Counted from the first letter of the stretch, positions 52,010 through 63,256 are shown. The stretch: DNA of 64,000 nt from Bedellia somnulentella (GCA_963576735.1 OY755198.1:6634001-6698000); one strand, 5' to 3'. Program-made: numbers and translations. Notes: generated by a model not told the origin, from the letters alone.

Positions 52010-53450
52010 ATGCCTTCTTGTTCTATTAAATGGTGCGGGAAAAGTAACAAAACTTCCAAGTAAGGATAAAGATGGGATAACGTTTCATCGGCAAGTAAAA
52101 ACAAAGTATAATAAATATTTTCTAATTATGTTTTTGCAAGATGCGTCAGAGCTCACAGTTCAACTTACGGTGGCTATTAAGAGAACTTACAAATGGGTGT
52201 GGTTAAGCAAAGCACCCGTTGATGTCTCTTTTGAATTGCAGGTATGTATCCCTTTCTTTCATAATAGACTGTCTTATATACTTTTTGTGTTTCCTCTTTG
52301 TCTATGCATATAGTGATGTAAATAATGACAAAGTACGTTTACGATGAATTATCGAGCCGCAGTTACGCGACTGACGTAAAATTTGGTAGGCCCAAATGCA
52401 AATGTGATTAGTCAGATACTAGACATTATTTGCGATTATAAAGCATTAATTAATTTAGGTTTCCACGAGATGCTGGTATCAAAAGTGCCTGGATTTCAGA
52501 AATGGTAAACTGAGCGATGATTTAAGTCGTGGCCTTGAAACAATTACTTTGTCTCATTTTGCAGAAAGGGCTATAGAATATATCGCAGGGTTTGTCTCTT
52601 ATTCCTTAATAAAACGGACAAAATGTAAGACTTGTATAGGTGCTGTTGTAACTCTTCATTCAAACCCAAGTGGTCTGACCGCGTACAGAGGTAAAGGAGG
52701 ATTAATTTTCCCATCAGCAACTGTTATGAAAATTTGTCGCCGTGCTGAAGTTACTATTAAAGCATATAATGATGTAACATAATAACATAAAATAAACATA
52801 AACTTTCACGCCGAATATCCCCGAAGGGGTTGGCAGAGGTACTAATACTTCTGAACATCATGTGACCTTGTCACCTGGTGTTCAGAGTACCCACGTTTTG
52901 CATGGACAGTGTACTCACGTGATAGGGGCAGGCCTATCGCCGTTTTGTACGAATACACTGTCACAAAAACCTTTATTTTTACCATCTTTTCCTCACTCAA
53001 CTTCCAAAAGTAGCTGAGGAATTTATAATTCCTTTGCTCTGGCTACCCCTTCTAGGGAAATATAGCCGTGAGTATATGTATGTATGTATGTATGTACACT
53101 GTCACATGACTAAGTACAACAAAGCCATGTGGGTTTCCTCACGATGTTTTCCCTCACCGTTAACAACCATGATAAATTAACCACACATTATAAAATGATG
53201 TACTGCCAAAAAACTTTGATGGAAAAGCTACTTTTTTAGTTACTAAGACTTTAAGTAGTTTTATTGGAGAGGAACTGTTTAGTGAAATTAGTTATCATCA
53301 GTTTCATTCTGATGTAACTAATCATATAATAGACTTATCAATGAGCATCATGCATAAATATATTGCCACAAGGCTAGCTTTTCTTACAAAATCAGCTCAA
53401 TATAAACCCAAGCTCAATATACACAAAGTTAATACACTTCAAGAATGATC
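52010..53450 (+). pseudogene. P-element/THAP-type transposase remnant
   Basis: Starts MPSCSIKWCGKSNKTSK, then a stop and, in another frame, KDGITFHR: the front of a THAP domain. Further on, FAERAIEYIAGFVSYSL, KTCIGAVVTLHSN and KGGLIFPSATVMKICRRAE match the C-terminal part of P-type/THAP9-like transposases; after a SINE-A insertion the frame continues SFIGEELFSEISYHQFH. The catalytic middle is missing and frames are broken. It lies between the arms 51842-51869 and 53802-53829. Confidence 0.65.
52780..53190 (-). repeat. SINE-A copy, reverse, with a SINE-R inserted in it
   Basis: aatgatgta flanks the SINE-A. Inside it, 52965-53094 is a 5'-truncated forward SINE-R, flanked by tacactgtcac at 52954-52964 and 53095-53105. 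Confidence 0.88.
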
Positions 53451-53801
53451 AGCACAAGTATATCCATCTAACATACTCTGTATAGCGAACATTTTGAGGG
53501 CACAATTCGATATCAATACTATTTTTATCTTAGCAGAATAAATTGCAACACCAAAAGTGTTATAAAACAAAATAGTTATAAAGACATTCTAATTCAAAGT
53601 CTTTTCAAAAGTTTCGATTAAACGTATCATCACGTTAATAAAGTATCGATAAGTTGAAAATGTGTAATTACTTTCATCCCATCCCTAATCCCCACTAATC
53701 GCAACAAGTGACCTCGAAATAGCCAATAACAATTTAGTTCCCCGCTTCCTCATGCCTCATTAACATGCCAGAACTGTTTGGTCGACAACTTAAGAAGATT
53801 A

Positions 53802-53931
53802 GGTGTCTAGTTGGTTGTATGGTCGCTGGTTACCTCTAATTAGTCGCCAAAGTAGATTATTTACTATCGATTTTCAGTTTTTTTACGACTCGGAATGGTA
53901 TCAATTTGTCGCCGCGTTAAATACATGCCTT
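53802..53931. repeat. Right arm of the long inverted repeat
   Basis: ggtgtctagttggttgtatg through ccaaagtagattatttact to cgttaaatacatgcctt; reverse of the end of the two-exon C2H2 gene plus 51842-51869. Confidence 0.85.
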
Positions 53932-54565
53932 AATCTATTGTATCATATGTATATATTGTATTATTATTGTACGATGTTATTAAATTTGAAACCCCTGAGT
54001 ACTTGTTTGAGAAAATGAGATTTTCTAATTTTCATGACTTCTATAGTTTGTGTTACCATAGCGCACATACCTTGCACATGCGTGCGTTAAGCTGGCGTAC
54101 CATGAAGCTGTATCGAGCTGGTTACCATGTCAAAAAACTCTGCCTAAATAGTGCCTAATTAGTGTAAAACTAAAAAAAATAGTGCCTCTTTAGTTTAGGA
54201 AATAAACACAATTGTCACTGTGTACGCTGGCGTAACGTCAAGCTAGCGTACACTAGGGTGGAGCACCAATGTATGAAGAATTTTTTTTTATTTTTTTTTT
54301 GTTCTAATATAAATAGATTGGTGCGATATACTGTCTGCTATCCCTGTTCAGAGTATTATTGCAATTGAAGAGGTTCTTCTGCCTCCGCACGGACTTCGAA
54401 GTTTTTAGGGAAATCTTCTCTTATATTGGAAAGCTATAAAAGCTATGGTATAAGTGAAATGTATTTAAAATAATGCTAATTTTTTACTTTAAGCATGAAA
54501 TTATCATTTATATTCAAAAAATCATACATAGCTAAAGAAAATTTTAAAATTTTAATTATTTCTAT
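53932..54565. other. Non-coding stretch, nothing recognised
   Basis: Contains short atagtgcc motifs (54145-54190) like those of the 47450 MITE, otherwise unassigned. Confidence 0.4.
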
Positions 54566-54817
54566 TGTAACGTTACGTGTCTTAAGTCTTAATCCCCTTA
54601 TGGAAATAAAACCTAAGACACGAAACGCGGAGAGCAAGGAGACTAATAAAACAAGAAAGTAGTTACACCAGTCTATTAAAAATTAGATGTACACAATACA
54701 AAACAATACAAGAAGGAATTATAAAAAATAAATATAACTAAATAACGATACTGATGCGATTCCGAACTTCCACGTTCCGGCTGGAGCAAAAGTATTAGTA
54801 ATCTCCAAAACCAGTAG
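54566..54817 (-). repeat. Partial LTR
   Basis: 252 bp essentially identical to 54955-55206. On the minus strand it follows the leader of the 54955 LTR, as an internally deleted element would show. Confidence 0.7.
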
Positions 54818-54954
54818 TATAGCTGGCGAAAACAAAGGTCCAGATATCAATCTTTGCTGAATTATAGTCCACAAGCCAATAAGACCAAATGATTGGTCAC
54901 TTCGGAATACCACTCTGACTGGTTCATCAAATTCTGCCACGTTGGGCGCCAGTC
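54818..54954 (-). promoter_or_regulatory. Primer-binding-site-like sequence and short leader, minus strand
   Basis: Directly after the LTR end, minus strand reads GAC then TGGCGCCCAACGTGG, the standard place for a tRNA primer-binding site; about 120 bp of leader follow before the partial LTR. Confidence 0.6.
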
Positions 54955-56239
54955 TGTAACGTTACGTGTCTTAAGTCTTAATCCCCTTATGGAAATAAAA
55001 CCTAAGACACGAAACGCGGAGAGCAAGGAGACTAATAAAACAAGAAAGTAGTTACACCAGTCTATTAAAAATTAGATGTACACAATACAAAACAATACAA
55101 GAAGGAATTATAAAAAATAAATATAACTAAATAACGATACTGATGCGATTCCGAACTTCCACGTTCCGGCTGGAGCAAAAGTATTAGTAATCTCCAAAAC
55201 CAGTAGTTGTATGTAATGTATTTTGTGTTATGTATGTGAGAAGTTTTTTTTCCTTTGATATACCTCTTAGAAGACCAGAATAGTTCTAGAGGTAAATGTC
55301 ATATCGAAGACATAAAAGTTTAAGAATTTTCTCGAAAATAATTATTTTGATAATCTTGTTTATTGTCAGATAATTATTTCATGTTTTTAAATTTACTCAC
55401 TTGACATTAGTTTTCTGCAAGAAAGTTGCTAGTGTTAGGTCGTAGCCTTACAATTTATTTTACTTAATGTTTTAATTTTGAATTATTAAAATATGGAAAT
55501 ATTATTTAATTGTTAAAAAAATTGTTGTAATGATTCTAATTTACTGTCTTTCTTAATTTATTTTCAATTATATATTCTTAACTCTCACTGTTATTTGGAC
55601 TACTTTCTTTGTTACCTCTTTTAAGGAATAGTTTTATCCTTTTAAAAAAAAATAGGTTATTTCAAAATTTTTAAGTTTAGTGATGCTTGTTCGCAGGGTT
55701 CGGTCTGGATTCAGCTCCTGGAGCGATGGGGGCATCATCATTATTTTGGAAGAAACTGAAAAGAATGTCAGAAACAATATTTTGAACTGACTTTATATAT
55801 CATCTATTCATACCCGTCTGGAATCGCAGCCCCTTTACTCCTGAGCTGCCCTGGTTGACGCAAGCTTCCCGGAGTCGCAGCCCCTTACTCTTGAGCTGCC
55901 CTGGTTGACGCAGTCAGAAAGCTGGAGTCACAACCCTTACCCCGTCGAGCTACCCTTGCTGACGCAGGCGCCCGGAGGCGCTTGGTTCCGTGTTAAATTC
56001 GCCACCCATCGCAACAGGAGCTGACGCTAAAGCTGAGTTTTTTATATTATATTATATTGATAGGTTTAGTGTTTTTGATAGGTTTTATTAGGATTGTTTT
56101 ACTGTTTCTTTTTATTTATAATAAATGTTGTGATATGTATATCTTCTATTATTCATTATCCTTTTTCTTTCTTTCTTCTTTTAGTTACTTCTGGCTTCTG
56201 GGTGGCTACAGCATCCCAGGAGTGAGAAGTAACGTTACA
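54955..56239. mobile_element. Long terminal repeat, 1285 bp, with symmetrical TGTAACGTTAC ends
   Basis: Begins TGTAACGTTACG and ends GTAACGTTACA. Primer-binding-site-like sequence adjoins both ends (54951 leftward, minus strand; 56243-56254, plus strand), so the orientation is ambiguous. It includes three about 52-bp tandem units (55816-55975). Confidence 0.65.
55816..55975. repeat. Three tandem GC-rich units in the LTR
   Basis: Each unit reads approximately ggagtcgcagccccttactc, then gagctgccctggttgacgca; much more GC-rich than its surroundings. Confidence 0.8.
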
Positions 56240-56242
56240 AAT

Positions 56243-56254
56243 TGGCGCCCAACG
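56243..56254 (+). promoter_or_regulatory. Primer-binding-site-like sequence, plus strand
   Basis: tggcgcccaacg, three bases after the LTR end. A short ATGGCTAGCAGACC-type start at about 56414 is followed by a stop, so no gag is present. Confidence 0.55.
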
Positions 56255-57047
56255 AAAAAATATATATATCATAACAATTATTTTTTCCAAATTCTAAATT
56301 ATACTTGCACAAGTAAGATTCTTTTGGATTTCGGTTTTGGCACATTTCTTTCCATTTTTAACGTCTTTTTCTTTTATATATACTTATTGTTATTCTATAC
56401 GGTTAGGATTAGGATGGCTAGCAGACCTTCTTAGCAGATTTCCATTTTGGCTGATTTTATCTTTATTTTTGGTTGTGTCAAGATGTTTTTATTTAATTAT
56501 CTTTCGTTATATTTGAATGTGTTCTTTAAGGTTTTAACATCACTCTTAAGGTGTTACCTTTTTATGTTACTATTCTTTAATTTCAATGTTACTTGACATT
56601 GTTGTGTTAAGGTTTAAACACCACTTCAAAGGTGTTATTTTTCTTAGGCCTTTTATTATTCATTTATTTATTTGAACACTTTATTGCATACAGAATAGAT
56701 ATAATGTATTTTACAAAAGTACAGAACATAAAAACTTAGTACACAAAGGCGGACTTATCGCCTTAACGCGATTTCTTCCAGTCAACCTTTATGGTGAGGA
56801 AAAACAAGTACACAACTCTTAACTAGAAATAAATGATAATCAGTATGCAAAACCAAACTTAACTAAACACAACCTATTTACAACCTTAACCTAGATATTA
56901 ATTTATATAACTAATATGTATAATAATAAATATTCTTCTACAGTATCTTAATAATATACATATATACACATATATATAAATAAATTATATATATTCTTAT
57001 ATAGTATAATAAATACAAATATATACATATACCTATCATTATAAAAT

Positions 57048-59990
57048 CTACCAACCTAAGGTCTTAAAAAAATGAGATTTTAATTTATTTTTAAATATGC
57101 TTAGCGATGATGACAGCCGTATGTCAACTGGTAGTGAGTTCCACAAATTAACCGCTTTGACTGCAAAGGAATCACTATATGTCGTACTGCTATGAGGAGG
57201 TACGCTCAACAACCTATTCTCCTGCGATCGCAAGGCACGGCCGTGGGAGGACAAGTATGTGAACTTACACCGAAGATAATGGGGGGCAGCAGGATTGTTA
57301 AGGGCATTATACAAAACACATAAAATATGAGTATTCCTCCGAAGTCGAATAGGGAGCCACTTTAGTTGAGCGCGATACTCAGAAACATGATCGTATTTAC
57401 GTAATCCAAATATAAAACGGATACATAAATTCTGGAGACGTTCGAGTTTGTTAAGTAGCTCCTCTGTGAGGTCAAGATAGCTTACGTCTGCGTAATCAAG
57501 AATCGGAAGCAGTAGAGACTGCGCCAGCGTAATCTTAGTGTGGTGAGGCAGGAAAAATTGCAAGCGCTTAAGTGAGTGACAAGATGCAAAGACTTTTTTA
57601 CTTACGGCTTCCACTTGGGGCAACCACGAAAATGTACTGTCCATTATAACTCCTAGATTTTTGACAGAATTGACAAAGGGAATATCGATGCCATCATAGC
57701 ACAGCTTCCCATCAAGAGCCATATTTGCCTTATTCAGCAACCTCGAACTGCCAAAAATAATTGCCTGTGACTTATCAGGATTTAGTAGAAGTCCAAACTT
57801 TTTCACCCATTTCGATATAATGGCCAGGTTGTCATTTATGACATCAAGCGCTGAATTTATATCTTCCGGTAGAGCACTTGTGTAGATTTGAAGGTCGTCT
57901 GCATATAGGTGATAGAGAGAAGTAAGTTCTTTAGCTAAGATATTGATAAATAATGAAAAAAGCAAAGGAGAAAGTACGCCGCCTTGCGGGACGCCAGCAA
58001 GTACCGGACACCAAGCAGAACTCTCTGCGTCAGTGCGTACGCACTGCTGACGACCTTTAAGGTAAGATTCGAACCAATTGGTGACTGTCGGAGATACGTT
58101 AAGAGATCGTAAAATGCCCAGAAGTATATCAAGATCCACAGTATTGAAAGCGTTGCTGAAATCTAAAAGTGTAAGTACTGTAACTTGGTGATTTTCCATA
58201 TTTAACCGAATATCGTCAGTGACCTTGATGAGAGCAGTGACAGTGCTATGGCCTGTTCGGAAACCAGACTGGAAATCATTGAGCAGGTGGTGAGTAAAGA
58301 GGAAGTTGGAAAATTGTTCGAATACGAGGCGTTCAAGGACTTTTGATAGGAATGGTAGGATGGAAATAGGTCGAAATTGGGATAAGGTGGTTGGGTTAGG
58401 AACTTTAGGAATAGGAACAATGAAGGCATTCTTCCACATACTAGGGAAGGAACAAGAGAGTAGGGATAAGTTCATTATATTTGTAATGTCTGGCAAAATT
58501 ATTTCTAGAATGGGATTAATCATTAAGATGCTAACGTTATCCGTACCCGTCGCTTTGCTGGTTATATTAGATATACATCTCTTAACGTCACGGCCAGAGA
58601 CCAATTTGAAAGTGAATTGTGGGCAATTAGGGGTCGGTGTTGAAATGAGATTATTCAAAGCCTCAGTTTTACATTGATCACTAATGTTCAAAGGAGGAGT
58701 GGAGAAATGCATATTAAGTGCATTGAGGTCTGTATCAATAGGAGAATTGGCCTGAGATTTCCCTATGCCCAGTGTTTTAAGGAATGACCATAACTGAGAG
58801 GTGTCACAATCATCAATGGAAGTATGGATATATCGGCGTTTTGCGTCTCTACACACTCTATTACAGCGATTCCTTAGCTCCTTGTATTGTTGCAAGTGCT
58901 CATCCGTCTGTTGCTTTTTATAGCGATATCGAGCATGATCCCGCTTAGACATGAGGTTTTTAATTTTGTCCGTAAGCCATGGAGCAGGTAACTGCTTCAC
59001 ACGAACTGAACGAAGGGGAGCGTGTTTGTCATAGAGGTCGGTCAAGAGAGTATTAAATCGTTCAACCCTTTCATCAATGTCGTCTATGCTATTTAGTTGT
59101 TCCCAGTCAATAGCTTTTGCATCATCACATAGCTGCTGCAAATCCATTCTCTTAAAATTACGCTGAAGAATTGTACGCTTTTTCGGTTTAGGAGTACGGA
59201 TTTTATAAGAGAGATAAAGAAGATCATGGTAGGAGAAACAGTCAGCAGTTAGTTGCCCATGATTGAGGACAAGGTCAGGAGAAGAGACAGTTATTAAATC
59301 TAGAAGTGTAGGATTGGAGTGAGGTGGATGGTGAGTAGCATCAAGAGGCAAGATGTGAAGATTTTTTGCAGTTGTGATGGAACATAACGCTTTTGAGCGG
59401 TGATCATTTTTTAAAAGGCATGTATTAAAGTCACCCATGACTATTGTGTTATCAAAATTAGGAGAATAATCATCGAGAAGTTTTTCATAGGTATCGAAGT
59501 AATTGACTGTCATACAAGGGCTATAGTAGACTCCGAGAAGAACCCTGCTGAAGCTGAGACGCACTTCTAAGAAGAGATGCTCAGCTTTCCCAGTATATTC
59601 ACTCGCAGATTTACTGACAATGGTGTAAGGAATGTGGCTTCGAAGGTATATAGCCACTCCACCGCCACCTTTATTCGTGCGATCGTTGCGTACTAATTTA
59701 AAACCGGGTAATGGGTATATAGAGGAGTCAAGAGAGGGTTTTAACCAAGATTCAGAAACTAGAATGGCATGTATATTGTTATTGTCAAACGACGTAAGCA
59801 TATCGGAATGGTGTGAAGGAATACTCTGAGCATTAATATGGACCACGTTGAATGCTTTGCGATACTTGGAAAATTCGGTATTGAGGGTGGATGCCAGTGG
59901 GATATACGACATATCAAGATTGGTGAAACCTGTTGAAGAACATGATAGAAAGCTGTCATCATCACTGCCGGCAGAGTCATAAATACTCAT
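57048..59990 (-). CDS. CR1/Daphne-like LINE ORF2 (endonuclease and reverse transcriptase), 980 aa
   Basis: Continuous frame from the first ATG at 59990 (MSIYDSAGSDD). APE endonuclease, about residues 45-260: VVHINAQSIP, LVSESWLKPSL (catalytic Glu), GGGGVAIYLR, VMGDFNTCLL. RT domain, about 450-730: QFRPISILPFLSKVLERLVF, GFRTGHSTVTAL, TLLDFSNAFNTVD, GVPQGGVLSPLLF, YADDLQIY and KNLGVIMD. The C-terminal domain includes LPILDYADVSYLDL, LKWLPIRLRR and KAVNLWNSLP, as in CR1-group LINEs. There is no RNase H. All catalytic residues I can check are present, so the copy could be recently active. Confidence 0.93.
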   Translation of the reverse strand: MSIYDSAGSDDDSFLSCSSTGFTNLDMSYIPLASTLNTEFSKYRKAFNVVHINAQSIPSHHSDMLTSFDNNNIHAILVSESWLKPSLDSSIYPLPGFKLVRNDRTNKGGGGVAIYLRSHIPYTIVSKSASEYTGKAEHLFLEVRLSFSRVLLGVYYSPCMTVNYFDTYEKLLDDYSPNFDNTIVMGDFNTCLLKNDHRSKALCSITTAKNLHILPLDATHHPPHSNPTLLDLITVSSPDLVLNHGQLTADCFSYHDLLYLSYKIRTPKPKKRTILQRNFKRMDLQQLCDDAKAIDWEQLNSIDDIDERVERFNTLLTDLYDKHAPLRSVRVKQLPAPWLTDKIKNLMSKRDHARYRYKKQQTDEHLQQYKELRNRCNRVCRDAKRRYIHTSIDDCDTSQLWSFLKTLGIGKSQANSPIDTDLNALNMHFSTPPLNISDQCKTEALNNLISTPTPNCPQFTFKLVSGRDVKRCISNITSKATGTDNVSILMINPILEIILPDITNIMNLSLLSCSFPSMWKNAFIVPIPKVPNPTTLSQFRPISILPFLSKVLERLVFEQFSNFLFTHHLLNDFQSGFRTGHSTVTALIKVTDDIRLNMENHQVTVLTLLDFSNAFNTVDLDILLGILRSLNVSPTVTNWFESYLKGRQQCVRTDAESSAWCPVLAGVPQGGVLSPLLFSLFINILAKELTSLYHLYADDLQIYTSALPEDINSALDVINDNLAIISKWVKKFGLLLNPDKSQAIIFGSSRLLNKANMALDGKLCYDGIDIPFVNSVKNLGVIMDSTFSWLPQVEAVSKKVFASCHSLKRLQFFLPHHTKITLAQSLLLPILDYADVSYLDLTEELLNKLERLQNLCIRFIFGLRKYDHVSEYRAQLKWLPIRLRRNTHILCVLYNALNNPAAPHYLRCKFTYLSSHGRALRSQENRLLSVPPHSSTTYSDSFAVKAVNLWNSLPVDIRLSSSLSIFKNKLKSHFFKTLGW

Positions 59991-60452
59991 ATGTAATATA
60001 ACAAAAATATATATAATATAATAATAAATATTAATAAATACTAATTTAAATATGTACAACTAAGCTACTTACTAATGTTCGTATCTATTACAAAATATTT
60101 ATCTCAATCTGCACAGAGCCCTTGCAAAAGAAAAAAAAAAAGATATATTTTACATTATACCAGAAAAAGCTGGGTACAGCTATTTTATTCTAAAGGTTTT
60201 ATAAACATCTGAACGCAGCTTAATTTGTCTATGGCTACTCCGTGTGAAACGTCAAAGTCGAAGTGACACTGTCATTATCTTACGTGTTTACAATATTTAA
60301 TTTACGTCAACAAAATCATTACAGTGAACTTCATCACTACAATAATGTTTATAATTTACATACAGTGGGTAGGATACACAGCCAGCGTTGGTTAAAAAGG
60401 AAATAATATGAAAAACAAACGAGTAATCGAAATGAAGGCGTGTGATCACCTG

Positions 60453-61223
60453 TTATGCCCGCCTATCTTTTGATGTTGTGCCGGTCTTGCTCCTGGTGAC
60501 AGGCGCAGCCGAAGCGGCGGCGGAACTCAGCTTGCTTGGCTTGGCAGTGAGCTTATTTGAGGTTGCCGCAGGATGCTTCCTGCACAACTCATCCAGCTGG
60601 GCAGCCGTCGCCACCTTCACGTTGGTGCCGTCAGCGAGCTTGAGGAACACGGATCCGTTCCCCGTCCAGCACGCGTTCATCCCGAAGTGTCGACGGGCGC
60701 GCGCATAGATGTCCTGCCGGCTCTTGGTCAAAAACTCACTGACTACCGTGCCACTTGATTTGAGCTCCTTCTTGCGGGCCCACACTGATGCCTTAATGGA
60801 GATGCTGGATAGACGAACAAGAATTGGGCGCGGCCTCTTGGGGTTCTTCGCACCTATCCGCACACAATGTTGGATTGCAGACTTGTCAAATCCAGCTACT
60901 CCCATCCTGCTGACAATGCCAGAGACCGTGGTCGCTGGGTCCTCTCCATCCTGTTCCTGCACACCACTGAACAGTAAAGCGTTACGACGACTCTGGCAGT
61001 CCATCTCATCAACTTGATGGGCCAGGCTGGCTACTTGGTCCTGCAGGAGGCGCAGCACACACAGAACCATGTCCTTGAATGCAGCAAAGTCCGAGGCAAG
61101 GGCATCAAGATCCGACTTCTTTTCCGTGGAGCTCTTCATTCTTGACTCAAACTCATCCAAGCGGCTGGCAATCATTGATTCCATGTCTTTCTGCTGCTCC
61201 AAAACTTTCTGTGCTGTGGCCAT
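60453..61223 (-). CDS. LINE ORF1 protein, 256 aa
   Basis: ATG at 61223 to stop at 60453, upstream of ORF2 with about 460 bp between them. N-terminal coiled-coil-like region (MATAQKVLEQQKDMESM, SRLDEFESRM, LLQDQVASLAHQVDEMD), then SRRNALLFSGVQEQ and an RRM-like middle (HCVRIGAKNPKRPRPILV) and a Lys/Ser/Ala-rich tail. This is the layout of LINE ORF1 RNA-binding proteins of the L1/CR1 type without zinc knuckles. Codon use is more GC-rich than in its neighbours. Confidence 0.82.
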   Translation of the reverse strand: MATAQKVLEQQKDMESMIASRLDEFESRMKSSTEKKSDLDALASDFAAFKDMVLCVLRLLQDQVASLAHQVDEMDCQSRRNALLFSGVQEQDGEDPATTVSGIVSRMGVAGFDKSAIQHCVRIGAKNPKRPRPILVRLSSISIKASVWARKKELKSSGTVVSEFLTKSRQDIYARARRHFGMNACWTGNGSVFLKLADGTNVKVATAAQLDELCRKHPAATSNKLTAKPSKLSSAAASAAPVTRSKTGTTSKDRRA

Positions 61224-61496
61224 AGTGATTTTTTGTTGAAGTAAAGTGGTGTAGATTTTTAGGTTATGCCAAATGGTAAGTGCACTGAATATTTATAGCA
61301 TAGAGGTGTAGGACAGTGCAGATTTCAGTTATTGGCCTAATTTGTACACATTCCAATAACAAATATGAGAAAGAGATGTTCAATTAAGGGTTTTAACTAT
61401 TAATAATTAAAAGAGTTTTAAAACTATGTGCTTCTTTTTTTTGCACCTACCTCCCAAAAAAAAGCTTTTTAGCTTACTGTTGTACATAAGGTATGT

Positions 61497-61724
61497 TATT
61501 TAAGGATTTATTAGTATGAGCGGCTGACAACTCATTAAATAAGCCTTGTCGTCATTGATAGGTTGAAACCTATGAATAGTTTATTTAAGGATTTATTAGT
61601 ATGAGCGGCTGACAACTCATTAAAGAAGCCTTGTCGTCATTGATAGGTTGACTTCTATGTAGAGTTTTATTTAGGGATTTATTAGAATGAGCGGCTGACA
61701 ACTCATTAAATAAGCCTTGTCGTC
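61497..61724. repeat. 84-86-bp tandem repeat, 2.7 units
   Basis: Units start at 61497, 61581 and 61667 with ttattta(a/g)ggatttatta, then gagcggctgacaactcatta and gccttgtcgtc. Few differences between units. Confidence 0.88.
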
Positions 61725-62000
61725 TGTAGGGGCACTCTAGTGGAATGTCCCTACGGATGTAGTTGTATCGATGCACGGAAGGTTACTTGTTTAGGAATGT
61801 TAAGTAAAAGAGTGACGCGTGCGATCGTAATGAATGTTTAATTGCCACTGTTTCACGTAAAGTATAAAATCCACGGTCAGCATAATATTTCATAGATACA
61901 ATACAAATGAACGGCTCGCTCGTACATGCTGCCGAATTTAAAATAAAGAACAAAAATATTTTAAGTATATATGAAACAATATAAAATGTAATAAAGATAA
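61725..62000. other. Region between env and the tandem repeat
   Basis: Should contain the polypurine tract and part of the 3' LTR of the env-bearing element; I could not locate their edges. Confidence 0.35.
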
Positions 62001-62612
62001 TTAAGGTGAAGTTTGTCTGTTGGCTCGCTTAGTCGATCGGCGCTCGTAGCTTCGCGGTGCGATCGGCGGCTCCGGTTCCGTTGGTATGCGCTCAACCTTT
62101 TGCAGCTCTACGTCTTCAGTGATGTTGTTTCTGTTACAAGGTTTTAGCCTCAAGTATGCCCAGATGCCGAAGGCTAGGACTCCACAGACTCCTATGAGGG
62201 CGTATGACGTATAATGATGCGTGTCATGGGATAAGCTGAGTTTGTTCAGATTCTCTTGATCTGCCTTCATAGTCAGTATTTGGCTCTGCAGGATATTGAA
62301 CCGTTTTTCGTGATTTTCTTGTACGGGTGTAAAGTTCACGCCTTTAATGATGTTGTTCACTCCTGATTCGGGTAGGTAGTAGGAGTACGCGTCGTCATCA
62401 TTTATTGATACTTCCGTGCGGTATGTTTGTGAGGAGTGTATAATCACGTTGTCTGCCTTTAGCATGCAGCCAGGCCGTATTCTCGTTACTCCCGTGCCGC
62501 GTAGAGTTTCTGACGTCATGGTAGTGTCGTTACAGAATAGCCGCACCTCACACTCGTGCGCTCGTGACAACATGTAAACAACCACGCCGTGCGGCTGTGT
62601 AACATGATCCAC
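62001..62612 (-). pseudogene. Errantivirus env-like fragment, C-terminal part
   Basis: 203 codons with a single hydrophobic membrane span at about residues 134-152, then a basic cytoplasmic tail with PIAPRS. It is the end of the env gene that the next two entries begin; it overlaps the middle part in another frame. Membrane fusion is the family's role, but the gene is broken here. Confidence 0.75.
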
Positions 62613-63220
62613 TCATCGATGCAGGCTTTTATTGTGTGGTCGCAGCCTGATAAGTTATTATTGTTTATAATTTGCGCCTCACAGAGTGTAGAAAGCTCCT
62701 TTGTAGTTGTATGAATCGGCAAATTAATTCTGCATAGAACTTTATTTTCTTTGAACGTTATGCAGCCTCTGTTAACATCTTCATCTTGCATAGGGATGAT
62801 CATGTCCCTTTTTAGGTTTAAGGCTGAATATTTGGCAGTAGGTCTAATGTATGACGCTGACAGTGTTTGTTGGTCAATTCTTGGTATTGGTATGACTTTG
62901 TTTAATTCGAAGGGTTCGATGCTCAGCAGAGGTAGTTTAATTTCGAATATTAGGTATTCTGTTAGTTTGACGTGCACTCTTGAAAGCTTGTACATCTCAC
63001 GTACGCACTGTTGTTGACTGCCTACACATGGCAGGGTTATGTCGTTTGGAATTTGAGCTGCGATCACGTTGAGTTGGCTTTCAAACTCTTCAGGTTTTAG
63101 TAAGTGTGTATCCATGCGACCACTGCGTACATCTGTTACTACGTCGAGCAGCTGCTGCTGTAAGCGTCGTAAGCTCTCTATGATAAGATTAGCACTTAGG
63201 GTTGCCGCAGCGATGTACAT
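62516..63220 (-). pseudogene. Errantivirus env-like fragment, middle part
   Basis: 234 codons in a different frame from both neighbours, with the Cys-rich outer region usual in F-like envelope proteins of insect errantiviruses. A frame change separates it from the part at 63257 and another, at about 62516-62612, from the end part. Confidence 0.75.
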
Positions 63221-63256
63221 AGATTTTTTATGATCGTTTTCTATTACGTCGTTAAG

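Larger units (their letters stand above)
56660..61440 (-). mobile_element. CR1/Daphne-like LINE, apparently full length
   Basis: Minus strand: ORF1 (61223-60453), ORF2 (59990-57048) and a 3' UTR that ends in an attta-type tail near 56660-56690. Both frames are uninterrupted. The 5' boundary is somewhere between 61224 and 61440; I could not find a target-site duplication. Confidence 0.8.

Noticed and set aside
46371..53931. Simple gene duplication of the zinc-finger 3' end
   Set aside because: The copy is limited to about 100 bp, is inverted, and borders a P/THAP remnant at both sides; a transposon arm explains it better, although duplication is not excluded.
58306..58677. 123-codon plus-strand frame
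   Set aside because: Antisense of the reverse transcriptase of the intact LINE.
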